NCBI RefSeq assembly: GCF_027887165.1
Contig: NC_077230.1
Span: 26,276,625-26,340,624, forward strand
Length of the DNA: 64,000 bases
Direction of reading: 5' to 3'
Origin: Monodelphis domestica
Taxonomy: Eukaryota; Chordata; Mammalia; Didelphimorphia; Didelphidae
The notes under the pieces were generated by a model. The model did not search any database, had not been told where the DNA came from, and saw only the letters and a program-made list of their open reading frames with translations. The translations under genes were made by a program, and so were the position numbers. Positions 22,808 to 34,927 of the stretch are shown here, piece by piece; position 1 is the stretch's first letter; each line of letters opens with the position of its first letter.

Positions 22808-22947
22808 GCTGGGAGACTGCTAGGTGGCTCAGTAGATTGAGAGCCAGGTCAAGTGACCGGAGGTTCTGGGTTAAAATCTGCCCCTGGGCACTTCCTAGCT
22901 GTGAGACCCTGGGAAAGAAATTTAACCCCTATTGCCTAGCCCTTTAA
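22808..22947 (+). mobile_element. SINE, type 2, tail replaced by microsatellite
   Basis: TGCTAGGTGGCTCAGTAGAT, GAGGTTCTGGGTTAAAATCT and ATTGCCTAGCCCTTTAATAT are seen. The usual 3' part after CTAGCCC is missing, and a CATA/TA repeat follows at once. Confidence 0.82.
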
Positions 22948-22996
22948 TATACATACATACATACATACATATATATATGTATATATATATATATAT
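22948..22996. repeat. (CATA)n / (TA)n microsatellite
   Basis: Five to six CATA units pass into TA dinucleotides, directly joined to the truncated SINE. Confidence 0.93.
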
Positions 22997-23004
22997 GCAC
23001 ATAT

Positions 23005-23660
23005 ACTTTTTTTAAAGAATGAAGGGACAACAGCCTAAGGTACAAAGCTAAAAGTTTATTGTACTATATGTTCTTGCTTTTAATGTTACCTGACCAAACA
23101 CCATCATCTTGACTAAGCCTCCTATCTTGATTTGCTCCTTTCCTTTATATTTTCTTCAGTGCCTTCTCTCAAAAAGAATCATAAGAAATGTTTACTGAAT
23201 GAATAGAATTGATTGGGAAAGAATACTTAACTAACATGGCATGATTCTGTCTTCCCACACTTGCTTTCTGAGTTTCCCTGAAAAATGAATCAACCAGATT
23301 TCATCCCAGGAAGGCAAAGAGTTATGTCCTTTCACTCATATAATTGAATTTATTTTGGAAATTATTTTATTGCCACACACACTGACCAAATGCCAAATAA
23401 TAATTTAATAGAGCAAGAGCTCAGTGCTTCTGGAAAACACAGCTATAAAAATTAATTTCCCATAAATGCAATCAGGAAGAAATGTTTATACCAATGTCAT
23501 ATCTAACTATTCAATAATAAGTTATTTTTCAAAGTCTGGATAAAACACACCTACTGTTGGCAGAAAATCCTTTTAAACACCTGGAAACCTACCAAATAAT
23601 TCATACTACTCCAGTAAATATTTTCTACTCACTATCTCTTTCTCAGCTCCTCTCTTCCCC
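23005..23660. other. Nothing recognised
   Basis: AT-rich sequence without an open frame of note, splice context or repeat phrase. Confidence 0.4.
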
Positions 23661-23667
23661 CAGGTAA

Positions 23668-23785
23668 GTGGGGAAAATGCTGGATTCAAATCCTGATTTT
23701 AGCTTTTAAAAATTGTGAATTTAGGCAACTCTATTTCTTAGAGCCCAAGTTTCCTCATCTGCAGGAAAAGGGTTTGGTACAGGCT
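23668..23785 (+). mobile_element. MIR-like CORE-SINE fragment
   Basis: AATGCTGGATTCAAATCCTG, TTAGGCAACTCTATTTCTTA and AAGTTTCCTCATCTGCAGGA, forward. Confidence 0.6.
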
Positions 23786-24270
23786 AGTAGTTATGAAAGT
23801 GTGGTCCAAGGACCTTTGACCCTTTCAGGAGATACAGAAAATCAAAACTATTTTCATAATAATAACAAGAAGTTTAAATTTATAATATGGCAGATATCAA
23901 TAGACACACATAAGCAAAATATCTTTAAGATCTTCAATAATTTTTTAAGAGTTTATAAAGGAGTGGGGGCATCTAGGTTGCTCAGTGGATGGAGAACGAG
24001 GCTCAGAGACAAGAAGTCCTGGGTTAAAATATGGCTTTAGACACTTCCTAACTATTTGACCCTGGCCAAATCCCTTACCTCCCATTACCTAGCCCTTACC
24101 ACTTTTCTGCTTAGGAACCAATACACAGTATTGATGATAAAATGGAAGTTAAAGGTTTTTTTAAAAAGTTGTATAAAGTGGACATTAAACCAAAATGCTT
24201 TAGAGCCACCAGTCTAGATAAACTAAAGTCCTTTCCAACTCTAAATGTATGATACTAAGCCCAAGCTTTG
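23785..24270. mobile_element. Possible hAT-type DNA transposon relic split by a SINE
   Basis: AAAGTGTGGTCCAAGGACC, CCTTTCAGGAGATACAGAAA and AAAACTATTTTCATAATAAT resemble phrases of old mammalian Charlie-like DNA transposons. The sequence is interrupted at 23966-24168 by a type 2 SINE. The family call is from memory and tentative. Confidence 0.35.
23966..24168 (+). mobile_element. SINE, type 2
   Basis: GGGCATCTAGGTTGCTCAGT, AAGTCCTGGGTTAAAATATG, ATTACCTAGCCCTTACCAC and AATACACAGTATTGATGATA are followed by a T/A-rich end. Confidence 0.88.
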
Positions 24271-24477
24271 TTTAAAATTACAGAGGACTTCCAGACTAAG
24301 ACAGACTCAGTATAGAAGGAACTTCACAACTCTCTCTACTACCAATCATAACAAAGTGTCTCAAAAGGACAAAAAATCAAAATCAGACAAGTGAAGGGCC
24401 TCTGCCACAGAGCACAGCCTTGAAGGTAGGCAGGTTTTGGACATTTCCATGCTATAAGGGGATAAAATTATACCTAT

Positions 24478-24778
24478 TGTATAATTGAAAATCTGTTGCC
24501 CTAAAAAAAGAACTACATTTCCCAGGAACCCACTGACTTCCTGTCATTATGTATTTCCTGTAGACAGGGAATAAATATTCAATGGGAAGTCCTGCTCACT
24601 CTTTTTGGCTTCATGGCAAGAATGGGGACGGTAGGCAAGGAGGTTTTGAATTGGCAGATCAGCCATGGGCTTTTGGTTTCATTTTGTATCCCTTTTATTC
24701 CTTTAGTTCTAATGATCATTAGTAAATCTCCTAAAATATGATATTTTTTATTATTGGCATTTAATTTTAATTTTTACA
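24478..24778 (+). mobile_element. Probable solo LTR inside the L1 5' UTR
   Basis: A 301-bp block begins TGTATAATTG and ends TTTTTACA, with flanks CTAT and CTAC (one mismatch) that could be the target duplication. It holds ACTACATTTCCCAGGA (24512-24527), an ATAAATA box (24571-24577) and a T-rich end with AGTAAATCTCCTAAAATATG. The L1 5' UTR appears to continue on both sides. No viral genes adjoin. Confidence 0.45.
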
Positions 24779-25122
24779 CTACCAAAGTGTGAGCTGATCA
24801 CCCCTCCCCCATACCACCTACTGCACCAGAGTCAGAGTGAGGGCTGGGCAATCTCTAAATTTTCTGGGGGCTGACTGAGGGTACCACAGATTTACCCCTG
24901 AGGGCAGTGCAATGTCTTAGAGGTAAGACGGGGACCTGAAGCCGAGGAACATGCAGTACAGGAGCAGAGATAGCTCAGAAACAGGTTGCCTACAGTACAC
25001 ACTGTGGAGACTGGAAAAATAACCTCAGGGCAAAAACTGCTCTGTAGCTCACTAAATGGAGAGCTGCCTGCCCTCCTCACTCATACTTCTGGCTGACAAG
25101 GAAAGATAAAATTAACACAGCA

Positions 25123-26270
25123 ATGGCCATCAACACCCAAGAACTACAATCCACAAGTACAAAAAAAAAAAAGATACAAAAGAGAAAACTTCTGACATTG
25201 GATAACTTCTATGGAGAAAAGGAGCAGAGTACAGAATTGACAGCAAAGAGTGACAAACAAGCAAACACATCCAAACTGTCAAAAAAAAAAAGAAATTGGT
25301 CACAAGCTCTGAAGGAACTCAAAATAGCATTCAAGAATCAAGTAAGAAAGATAGAAGAAAAATGGCAAGAAACATGGGAAATATCAATGCAAGTACTTAA
25401 AAAAAGAAAATAACATTTTAAAAGACAGAATCTCCCACTTGGAAAGAGAAACACAGAAATCACATGAAGTAATAAGCAAATTGGAGACCAGAACTGACCT
25501 GTTGGAAACCATGAGAAGTAAGTTAGACCAAACTGAAAGGAAAATCAAAAGATCATAGCTGAAAATCAGTCTTTAAAGACTAGAATTGGGCAAGTAGAAG
25601 CTTACAAGACAACAAGAATTAATAAAGAAAATAAAAAGAATGAAAAAAATAAAAGGAAACCTGAAATATCTCATTTAAAAAAACTGACCTAGAAAACAGG
25701 TCCAGGAAGGACAATTTGAGAATCATTGGTCTACCTGAAAACCTAGGGAAAAAACGGAAGCCTTGACATCATATTACAAGGAATTTTCCAAGAAAACTGC
25801 CCTGATATTCTTGAACAAGAGAGCAAAATAGACATTGAAAGAGTCCATAGATCATTCTCTATATTAGATCCTCAAAAGAAAATCCTCAGAAATGTAATTA
25901 CCAAATTCAAGAACTCCCAAGCCAAGGAGAAAATATTGCAAGAATCCAGAAACAGACAATACAGATATCAAGGAGCCCCAGTCAGGATCACACAGAATCT
26001 GGCAGCTTCCACAATAAAGGGCCACAAGACTTGGAATATGATATTTGGAAAGGCAAGAGAATTTGGTCTACAACCAAGGATCACCTACCCATCAAAACTG
26101 ACTATATACTTCTAGAGAAAGTATGGGCATTTAACAAAATAAAAGATTTCCAAGTACTTGTAAAGAAAAGACCAGAACTGAATGGAAAATTTGACATCCA
26201 AATGCAAAATTTCAGAGAAAAGAAAAAGACAATAAAAAGACAAACAAGAAAGAGGGGGAAAATTTTTTAA
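25123..26270 (+). pseudogene. L1 ORF1 relic
   Basis: ORF1 encodes the L1 RNA-binding chaperone that forms the ribonucleoprotein particle. The start MAINTQELQSTSTKKKK and the phrase LTLDNFYGEK match the younger copy (TLDTFYGAK). Later pieces read ENRSRKDNLRIIGLPE-like sequence and, in another frame, TTKDHLPIKTDYILLEKVW and KKRPELNGKFD. The frame changes between 25413 and 26031, and there are several stops. Coiled-coil, RRM-like and C-terminal parts can each be traced, but no continuous protein remains. Confidence 0.8.
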
Positions 26271-26856
26271 GGGCTTCAGTAAGGTCAAATTGCTTATATT
26301 CCTATATGGAAAAATTATATTTGTAGCTCTCAAAAAATGTTTTCACTATCATAATAGATAGAAAAATTGTTCATAGGTAGAGGTTGGGGTACTAATTAGT
26401 TTAATATGATATGTAAAAAAAGGGAAGGATAGAAGAAGACACAAAGAGAAACTTGAAGGAAGAAGAAAAATAGTATAAATTATACCACATAAAGAGGTTC
26501 ATGGGATGGGGAAGGGAAGAATACTATTATGAGAAGGAAAGAGAGTGCTAATAGTTAAACCTTACTCTCAATGGAATCAGTTCTGAGAGGGAAGAACATC
26601 TAGATCCATTGGAGTATAGAATTCTCTTACCCTACAGGGAAGTTGAGAGGGAAAAACCATGGTGGGAGTAGGGCAGGGGGTACAAAATGGAGGGAAAGAG
26701 AGGGGAGAGGGAATTTAATAGACCCTAAAGAAAAATAAGAGGGGAATAAGAAGGGAGGGGTTGGGAAGAGAAGTAAAATAAGAGTGGTGATTAGAGGGAC
26801 TGTAGAAGGAAATATTGAAAGAAGAAAGGGAAGGACTAGGAGAGGAAATCAAAATG

Positions 26857-29800
26857 ATGGGGAATACCCAGGTGCTAATCATAACTCTGAATGTGAATGG
26901 TGTGAACTCACCCATAAAACAGAAGCAAATAGCAGAGTTGATTAGAAACCAAAATCCTACCAAATGTCTATAAGAAATACACATGAGGCAGATCGACACA
27001 GACAGGGTAAAAGCAAGGGGCTGAAACAAAATTTATTGAGCATCAACTGTGAAAAAGAAGGCAGAAATCACAATTATAATATCTGACAAACCCAAATTAA
27101 AAGTAGATCTGATTAAAAGAGATAGGGACGGTAATTACATCCTGATAAAAGGCAATGGCAGTACTCAATGTGTAGGCAACAAATGGCATAGCATCCAAAT
27201 TTCTAAAGGAGAAATTTGTGGAGCTCAAGGAGGAAATAGATAGTAAAACTATACTAGTGGGAGACCTGAACCTACCTCTATCAGATCTAGATAAATAAGA
27301 CCAAAAAATAAATAAGAAAGAGATAAGAAATGTAAATTAAATCTTAGAAAAAATGTAGAGTTAATAGATATATGGAGAAAAATAAACAAGAATACACCTT
27401 CTTTTCAGTAGCACATGGTACATTCACAAAGACTGCCCATGTACTAGGGCATAAAAACATTGCAAACAACATGCAAAAAAGCAGAAATAATAAATGCAAC
27501 ATTTTGGATCATAATTCAATAAAAATAATAATTAGGTACATGGAGAACCATATAAAAATTAATTGGAAATTAAATAATGATTCCCCAAAATTGATTGGTT
27601 AAAGAACAAATCAGAGAAACAATTAATATTTTCATTGAAGAGAATGACAATGATGAGACATCATATCAAAATCTATGGGATACAGCCAAAGTAGTAGTCA
27701 GAGGAAAATTTATAGCCCTATGTGCATGAATCAAAAAATCAGAGAGGGAAGAGGTGAATAAATTGGGCATGCAAATTAAGTAGAAACAGAACAAATTAAA
27801 AATTTCCAGATAAAAACTAAATTGGAAATCCTAAAAATTAAAGGAGAAATAAATAAATTTGAAAGTAAAAGAACTTTTGAATTAATAAATAAGCTGGTAC
27901 TTTGAAAAAACAAATAAAATAGAAAAAAGTACTGATTAATCTAATAAAAAAGGAAAGAAGAGAATCAAATTAACAGTATCAAAGATGAAATAGGCAACCT
28001 TACCGCTAATGAAGAGGAAATTAAGACAATTATTAAGAACAATTTTGCTCAATTATATGGCAACATGTATGGCAATCTAGGTGATATGGAGGAATATTTA
28101 CAATAATATAAATTGCCTAGATTTACAGAAGGGGAAATAGAATACTTAAATAATCCCATGTCAGAAACAGAAATCAAACAAGCCATCAGAAAACTCCTTA
28201 AGAAAAATCCCCAGGGCCAGATGGATTCACAAGTGAATTCTATCAAACATTTAAAGAACAACTAATCCCAATACTATTCAAATTATTTGACAAAATAAAC
28301 AAAGAAGGAGTTTTACCAAATTCCTTTCATGGCACAAATATGATACTGATTCAAAAAATAAATTTTAGGGTGGGAAACCAAAAACAGAGAAAGAAAATTA
28401 CAGACTAATCTCCTTAATGAATATAGACACAAGAATATTAAACAGAATACTAGCAAAATGCCTCCAGGAAGTGATTATGAGGATTATTCACTTTGATCAG
28501 GTGGGATTTATACCAGGAATGCAAGGATGGTTTAAAATTGGGAAAACCATTCACATAATATAATCAAATCAACAGAAATCACATGATTATCTCAATAGAT
28601 GCAGAAAAAGCCTTTGACAAAACAACACTCATTGCTATTGAAAACACTAGAAAGTATAGTAATAGAAGGACCTTTCCTAAAAAGAAAAAAAACAGTATAT
28701 ATTTTAAACTATCAGCAAGTAACATCTGCAATGAGGATAAGTTAGAAGCCTTCCCAATAAGATAAAGAGTGAAGCAAGGATGCTCATTATCATCTTTTTA
28801 TTTAACATTGTACTAGAAATGCTAGCAGTAGCAATCAGAGAAGAAAAAGAAATTGAAGTCAGTAAAATAGGCAAAATGGAGACCAAGCTATCACTCTTTT
28901 GCAGATGATATGATGGTTTACTTAAAGAATCCTAGAGAATCAACTAAAAAGCTAGTGGAAATAATCAACAACTTTAGCAAAGTTGCAAGATAAAAATAAA
29001 CTCACATAAATCATCAGTATTTCTATATATTTCAAACACATACCAGCAGCAGGAGTTAGAAAGAGAAATTCCATTTAAAATCACCCTAGACTATATAAAA
29101 TACTTAGGAATCTATCTGCTGAAACAAACACAGGAACTATATGAACACAACTACAAAACACTTTCCAAACAATTAAAACTAGATCTACATAATTGGAAAA
29201 ACATTAATTGCTCATGGGCAGGATGAGCTAACATAATAAAAATGACAATCCTACACAAATTAATTTATTTATTCAGTGCCATACCTATCAAACTACCAAG
29301 AAACTTTATTACTGAATTAGAAAAAATTATAACAAAGTTCATTTGGAAGAACAAAAGATCAAGAATATCAAGGGAAATAATGAAAAAAAATGTGTCTAGC
29401 AGTACCAGATCTTAAAATGTACTATAAAGAAATGGTCATTAAAACAATATACTACTGGCTAAGTGGCAGAAGGAAGGGTCAATGGAATAGATTTAGGGTA
29501 AATGTCCTCAGCAAGATAGTGTACAATAAACCCAAAGATCCCAGCTTTTGGGACAAGAACCCAGTGTTTGACAAAAACTGCTGAGAAAACTGGAAAATAG
29601 TATGGAAAAGATTAGGCCTAGATCATCATCTCACACCATATACCAAGACAAGTTCAGAATGGGTAAATGACTTAAATATAAAGAACAAAACTATAAGTAA
29701 ATTAGGTGAACATAGAATAGTATACCTCTCAGATCTATAAGAATGAAAAGAATTTAAGAACAAACTATAAACAGAGAATATTAGAAAATATAAAATGAAT

Positions 29801-30411
29801 AATTTTAAAGTTTTTGTACAATCAAAAAAAACCAATGCATCTAAAATTAGAAAGGAAGCAACAAATTGAGGAAAAAATCTTTATAACAAAAACCTATGAG
29901 AAAGGTCACCTCATACCTACCAGATTGGCTAACATGACAGCAAAGAAAAGTAATGACTGCTGGAGGGGACATGGCAAAATTGGGACATTAATGCATTGCT
30001 GGTGGAGTTGTGAATTGATCCAGTCATTCTGGAGGGCAATTTGGAACTATGCCCAATGGGCGCTAAAAGTCTGTCTGCCCTTTGATCCAGCCATAGCACT
30101 GCTGGGTTTATACCCCCAAAGAAATAATAAGGAAAAAGACTTATACAAGAATATTCATAGCTCTGCTCTTTGTGGTGGCAAAAAATTGGAAAATTAGGAG
30201 ATGTCCTTCGATTGGGTTTGGCTGACCAAATTGTGGTATACGTTGGCGATGGAATATTATTGTGCTCAAAGGAATAATGAACTGAAGGAATTCCATGTGA
30301 ACTGGAATGACCTCCAGGAAGTGATGCAGAGTGAAAAGAGCAGAAGCAGGAGAACAATGTACACAGAGACAGATACACTGTGGTTCAATCGAATGTAATG
30401 GACTTCTCTAG
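26857..30411 (+). pseudogene. L1 ORF2 relic (endonuclease / reverse transcriptase)
   Basis: It begins MGNTQVLIITLNVNGVNSP, the usual ORF2 start with the endonuclease Asn. Traces follow of GDLNLPLSDL, of [13 protein letters not shown] from the RT domain, of CRRYDGLLKES-type sequence where [10 protein letters not shown] should be, and of the Cys-rich end (CWRGHGKIGTLMHCWWSC). It ends at TAG 30409-30411. Multiple nonsense and frameshift changes split it. It is about 3.55 kb, somewhat shorter than the 3.82-kb younger copy, so deletions are present. Confidence 0.85.
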
Positions 30412-30740
30412 TAGTAGCAATGCAATGATCCACAACAATTTGCAAGGACTTATGAGAAAGAATGCTATCCACATTCACAGGAAAAACTGTGGGAACAGAA
30501 ACAGAAGAAAAACAACTGGTTGATCACCTGAGTTGATGGGGATATGATTGGGGATGTAGGCTCCAAATGATCATCCTAGTGCAAATATAACAATATGGAA
30601 ATAGGTTTTGATCAAGGACACAGGTAAAACTCAGTGGAATTGCACGTTTGCTACAGGAGGGATTAGGAGGAGGGGAGGGAAAGAACATGACTCTTGTAAC
30701 CAAGGGAAAATATTCTGAATTGTTTAAATTAAAAAAAAAA

Positions 30741-31570
30741 TAACTCTGAGGTACCACCTCATACCTAGAAGGCTGGCTAATGTTACAGCAAAGGAAAGTA
30801 ATAAATGTTGGAGAGGATGTGGCAAAATTGGACACTAATGCACTGCTGGTGGAGTTGTGAATTGATTCAACCGTTCTGGAAGATAATTTGGAATTATGCC
30901 TAAAGGGCTTTAAATGGCTGCCTGCCCTTTGATCCAGTTATACCACTGCTAGGTCTGTACCCCCAAAAAGGTAATAAGGAAAAATACTTGTACAAAAATA
31001 TTTATAGCCGTACTCTTTGTCATGACAAAAAATTGGAAAATTAGGGGATGCCCTTCAATTGAGGAGTAGCTAAGCAAATTGTGGTATCTGCTGGTGATGG
31101 AATACTATTGTGCTAAAAGGAATAATGAACTGGAGGAATTCCATGTGAATTGGAACAACCTCCAGGAACTGATGCAGAGTGAAAGGAGCAGAACCAGAAG
31201 AACATTATACACAGAGATTGATACATTGTGGCATATTCAAATGTAATGGATTTCTCTACTAGCAGCAATGCAATGATCCAGGACAATTCTGAGGGGCTTT
31301 TGAGAAAGAACACTATCCACATCCAGAGAAAGAACTGTGGGAGTAGAAACACAAAAGAAAAAACATTTCCTTCATCACATGGTTCAATAAGGATATGATT
31401 GGAGATGTAGACTCTAAATGATCACTCTATTACAAATATTAATAAGATGGAAATAGGTCTTGATCAATGATACATGTAAAACCGAGTTGAATTCTCATTG
31501 GCTATGGGAGCTATGGGCTATAGGAAAAAGATTCTAAATTAATTTAATTAATTGATTAATTAATAAAATA
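30741..31570 (+). mobile_element. 5'-truncated L1 joined to the A-tail of another L1
   Basis: It starts abruptly at AACTCTGAGGTACCACCTCA, matching the ORF2 C-terminal region at 47449 of the younger L1. It continues through GGTGGAGTTGTGAATTGATT, CTGATGCAGAGTGAAAGGAG and a 3' UTR to a TTAAT-rich end near 31565. The first base follows the A10 tail of the upstream L1, so it most likely inserted into that tail. Confidence 0.88.
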
Positions 31571-31869
31571 AAATACACTGATGAGTACAGAAGGAAGTTC
31601 AAAAGGGGTCTCAGACAGTGTTGCTGCCACCATGTTAAATTAAATGTATACTTTTAAAAATTGAATTCTATATGACAAAGATTCATGGTTTCATATATAT
31701 TCCTCTTTTTTGTTCTTCTTTGAGTATAGAAATGTTCATATCTGTTGATGCTTGTTAAGTTTATAACAAACAACAAAATTAAAAATAAACTATTTTAAAT
31801 TTAAAGATATTCAACAAAATTATAATAAAAAAGACTAAGTCAGAAAAAAGTCTATTAAAACATTGATCT

Positions 31870-32034
31870 GGGGCAGCTAGGTAACATAGCAGATAGAATG
31901 CTAAAACTTGAGTTGGGAGGACTTTGGCTCAAATTTGACTTCAGACACTTCTTAGCTGTGTAATCCTGGGCAAGTCACTTAACCCTGATTTCTTCTGTCT
32001 TAGAACTAATGCTAAGATAGAAGGAAAGGGTTTA
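31870..32034 (+). mobile_element. SINE, type 2
   Basis: GGGGCAGCTAGGTAACATAG, TCAAATTTGACTTCAGACAC, ATCCTGGGCAAGTCACTTAA and TTCTGTCTTAGAACTAATGC. The CTAGCCCTTACC part is shortened. Confidence 0.85.
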
Positions 32035-32455
32035 AAAATGTTCATTTATGTCACATTTGGTTTCAGATGGGTACATTCCCAAGAGCAGAAATGGACATAC
32101 AAACCTAGAAGATATTATAGCACAAAATAATTCACGTATTTATACAGAATGAAATATCATATTAATATAAAGAGTGTGTGAAAAGACAGAGATGGATTGA
32201 CATCTGGAGATTTTTCTCATGCTCTTTGGGCTCCAGATGTTTCAGGCTTTTGGAGTTTCTGAAAAACTCTACCTAATTCTTCCAGTTAACATACTTTGAC
32301 AAATAAAGCATTGCTCAGTTTTCTTAATTAGGTTAGCTTCTGAATTGGTTTAAAGAACAAGTCACAAAATTCTCTTTAACAGATTTTTTGGCATAAATCA
32401 CCTTATTTATTAGGGTGGCTGAACCTATGATTTCATTAATACCAAGTAATCTGGG
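32035..32455. other. Nothing recognised
   Basis: No supported gene or repeat between the SINE and the family X copy. Confidence 0.35.
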
Positions 32456-32459
32456 ATTA

Positions 32460-32650
32460 GAGAGTTTATATACATTGATTAAGCACCTACTATGTGTCAG
32501 GCACAGTGTTAAGTGCTGGGGATACAAAGAAAGCAGGAGGATCCCTGCCCTCAAGAAATCTACAATTTATTGGGGGAGACAACACACAAAAAGAGGCTGA
32601 AAAGGGCAGGGAGGGCAATTATGAGAAGGAGGGAGAGGGAGGATGAAGTC
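32460..32650 (+). mobile_element. Family X repeat, 5' part
   Basis: TTAAGCACCTACTATGTGTC, GGCACAGTGTTAAGTGCTGG, CCTGCCCTCAAGAAATCTAC and TATTGGGGGAGACAACAC. The longer 3' portion seen in other copies is absent. Confidence 0.65.
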
Positions 32651-32879
32651 ATATAGCTAGGGTTGGAATGACATGAGGATGTATTAGTTTCCTAGTTGAA
32701 TGATGAATAGGCAGAATGAAAAATGAGTTTCTGAAGATGATGAAGTTAGGTAGGAAACAATGAAGATAATTCCCTGAATACCATCGTTAAATGATGGCGG
32801 CTCAGAGAGGAGTTCTCAGGCATTCATACCCCCATACTCAATGCATGGTGTCATTTTCTCTGCAATTAATAGAATGGCT

Positions 32880-33005
32880 GGAGATCTGAGAGATGAAGTA
32901 GCTTACCTAGGATCACACAATGATCACACAACCAACATATTTGAGGAATAGGACTTAAACTTAGTTCTTCCTGGCTCCCAGACTAACTCTCTATTCATTA
33001 TATCT
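32880..33005 (-). mobile_element. MIR-like CORE-SINE fragment
   Basis: GATGAAGTAGCTTACCTAGG, ATCACACAATGATCACACA, GGACTTAAACTTAGTTCTTC and CTCTCTATTCATTATATC, reverse. Confidence 0.55.
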
Positions 33006-33049
33006 CCATTCCATTTATTCCATTCCATTCCATTTATTACTCAGAGCTT

Positions 33050-33300
33050 TTATTATTTAGTAGTTTCATTTGCGTCCCACTCTTTGTGAGCCCATTTGAG
33101 GTTTTCTTAGCAAAGATCCTGAAAGGGTTTGCCATTTCCTTCTCCAGCTCATTTTACAGATGAGTAAACTGAGGTAAATATAATTAAGTGATTTGCCCAA
33201 GATCACAAAGCTCGTAAGTGACTGAGACCAGGTTTGAACTTAGGAGGAGGAATCTTCCTGACTCTAGGACTGGTGCTCTATCTAGTACCACCTAGCTACT
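33050..33300 (-). mobile_element. SINE, type 1
   Basis: TTGTGAGCCCATTTGAGGTT, TTCTTAGCAAAGATCCTGAA, GATGAGTAAACTGAGGTAAA and AGTACCACCTAGCTAC, reverse. Confidence 0.87.
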
Positions 33301-34146
33301 CATTTATATAAATACCCCCAGGTTTAAAAAAAAGACTACAAGCAAATTAAAAAGCATTTCTCAAAAAGATTAAAAGCAATTAAAGCCATAGGCAAGGAGT
33401 TTTAAAGCAATGAGCAAGTTCTATAGGATCTCAGGAGCTTTTTGCCACAATTTTAGAAATTGTTCAAAAGGTCCAGTGTAAGATCCCAGATCAGGTTAGG
33501 TGGAGACAAAATTCATTCAATCTGCTCCTTATCTACTCTATAACTTTTAAACTCACAATAATCCTGGCTGTGCTGTGGTATTGGGAAGAGGAGTAACTCA
33601 AGCCCCCCCTAGACCATGCATGTCCAAGGTCATACAGATGGTTGAGTGACTGAGGCAGGATTTAAACCTACATTGCTCTGGCTCAAATCCAGTGTCCTTT
33701 CCAGTGTAGCACACTATTACCTTAAGCTCTCATTGTCATTGCATATTTTGTCAATCCATAAGCATTGGTATTTACTAGGTATCAGGTACTATGCTAAAGT
33801 CATCTTCTCCTGTCCAAATATATTCTGCTTTCTTGCATTATATAATCTCTAAGGTTATTTTTGATGCAAAAATTCCATGAGCCTAAATCGTCACACTTTG
33901 CTCACAAAGTAATAATTAGTCTCATGATTGTAGGGGCAAGTCTATCCAGCAGACTGGCCCTGGGTCCTATACTACAAGATACTTTCACTTTTTTCTCTTT
34001 ACATATTATGAAGAGAGGAGTAATTGGGAAACTGCCAAAGTACCAAGCACCATCCCTGCCTTGCTCCCGGGTCCCAATGAACTCTCTTGGGTTTCATTTT
34101 TGAAAATTGATATCCTCTTATTTCGTTCCTTGAAAAAAAATATGTT
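33301..34146. other. Mostly unassigned; MIR relic at 33605-33715
   Basis: A minus-strand MIR piece (CAAGGTCATACAGATGGTTG, CAGGATTTAAACCTACATTG, CAGTGTCCTTTCCAGTG) lies at 33605-33715. The rest shows no gene or repeat I can name. Confidence 0.5.
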
Positions 34147-34366
34147 GAGGGAAGGTAGGTGGCTCCTTGAATTGAGAAGCAAGCTTCAAAAGAGAAGCAA
34201 TGCTTCAAAAGAAGCAAGATCAGTGGTTCTGAGTTCAAATGTGACTTCAGACTGTGTGACCTGGGCAAGTCACTTAACCCCCATTGCCTAGCCCTTACCA
34301 CTCTTCTGCCTTAGAACCCATACAGAGTATTGATTCTAAGATGGAAAGCAAGAGTAATTATTTTTT
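34147..34366 (+). mobile_element. SINE, type 2, with internal duplication
   Basis: GGGAAGGTAGGTGGCTCCTT, then AAGCAAGCTTCAAAAGA repeated as GCAATGCTTCAAAAGAAGCA, then CCCCCATTGCCTAGCCCTTA and GAGTATTGATTCTAAGATGG. The head contains a short duplication absent from other copies. Confidence 0.85.
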
Positions 34367-34636
34367 AAAATGCTGCCATTCAAGAAAGGAAAATTAATGA
34401 AGTAAACAGACATCAGTACTTGATCACAGAAATACTTTTGCTAAGTAATACAACATCATTTTACCTGCACCACATGCATAAACACACACTTAAAATAATT
34501 AATAAAAATAATTTTCCTTAAGAGCCAGAATGTTTTTGTTTAACTAATTTAGTATATTAGAGAAAACAAGAATAAAGTCAATGTGTAGTGAGTAAAGATA
34601 TGAGTGTGTATACCTTTTATAGACACACACATTTTA

Positions 34637-34640
<4 letters not shown>

Positions 34641-34668
<28 letters not shown>
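34641..34668. repeat. (TA)n microsatellite
   Basis: About 14 TA units lie five bases upstream of a SINE head. Confidence 0.95.
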
Positions 34669-34672
<4 letters not shown>

Positions 34673-34673
34673 G

Positions 34674-34927
34674 AAGGGCTGCTTGGTGGTGCAGTGGATA
34701 GAGTGATGGGCCTGGAGTCAGGAAGATTCATATTCCTGAGTTCAAATCTGGCCTCTGAGAGTAGCTTTGTAACTCTGGTCAAGTCACTTAATCCTATTTG
34801 CCTCAGTTTCCTCATCTGTAAAATGAACTGTAGAAGAAAATGGCAGCCCTCTCCAGTATCTTTGCCAAGAAAACCCAGATTAACTACAAAGAGTCAAATA
34901 CAACTACAAAATAACTGAATGAAACAA
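34674..34927 (+). mobile_element. SINE, type 1, full length
   Basis: GGGCTGCTTGGTGGTGCAGT, ATAGAGTGATGGGCCTGGAG, CAGTTTCCTCATCTGTAAAA, CTCCAGTATCTTTGCCAAGA and CAAATACAACTACAAAATAA: head and RTE-like tail are both present. Confidence 0.9.

Larger units (their letters stand above)
24286..30740 (+). mobile_element. Old L1 LINE, near full length
   Basis: It starts at GACTTCCAGACTAAGACAG, which corresponds to the TTCCGGTCAAGACGGC start of the younger L1 at 41768. It contains a 5' UTR (with an LTR-like insertion), decayed ORF1 and ORF2, a 3' UTR and an A10 tail at 30731-30740. It is about 6.45 kb including the 0.3-kb insertion. Both ORFs are broken many times, so it cannot move. A clear target duplication was not found, probably because another L1 lies at the tail. 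Confidence 0.9.
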
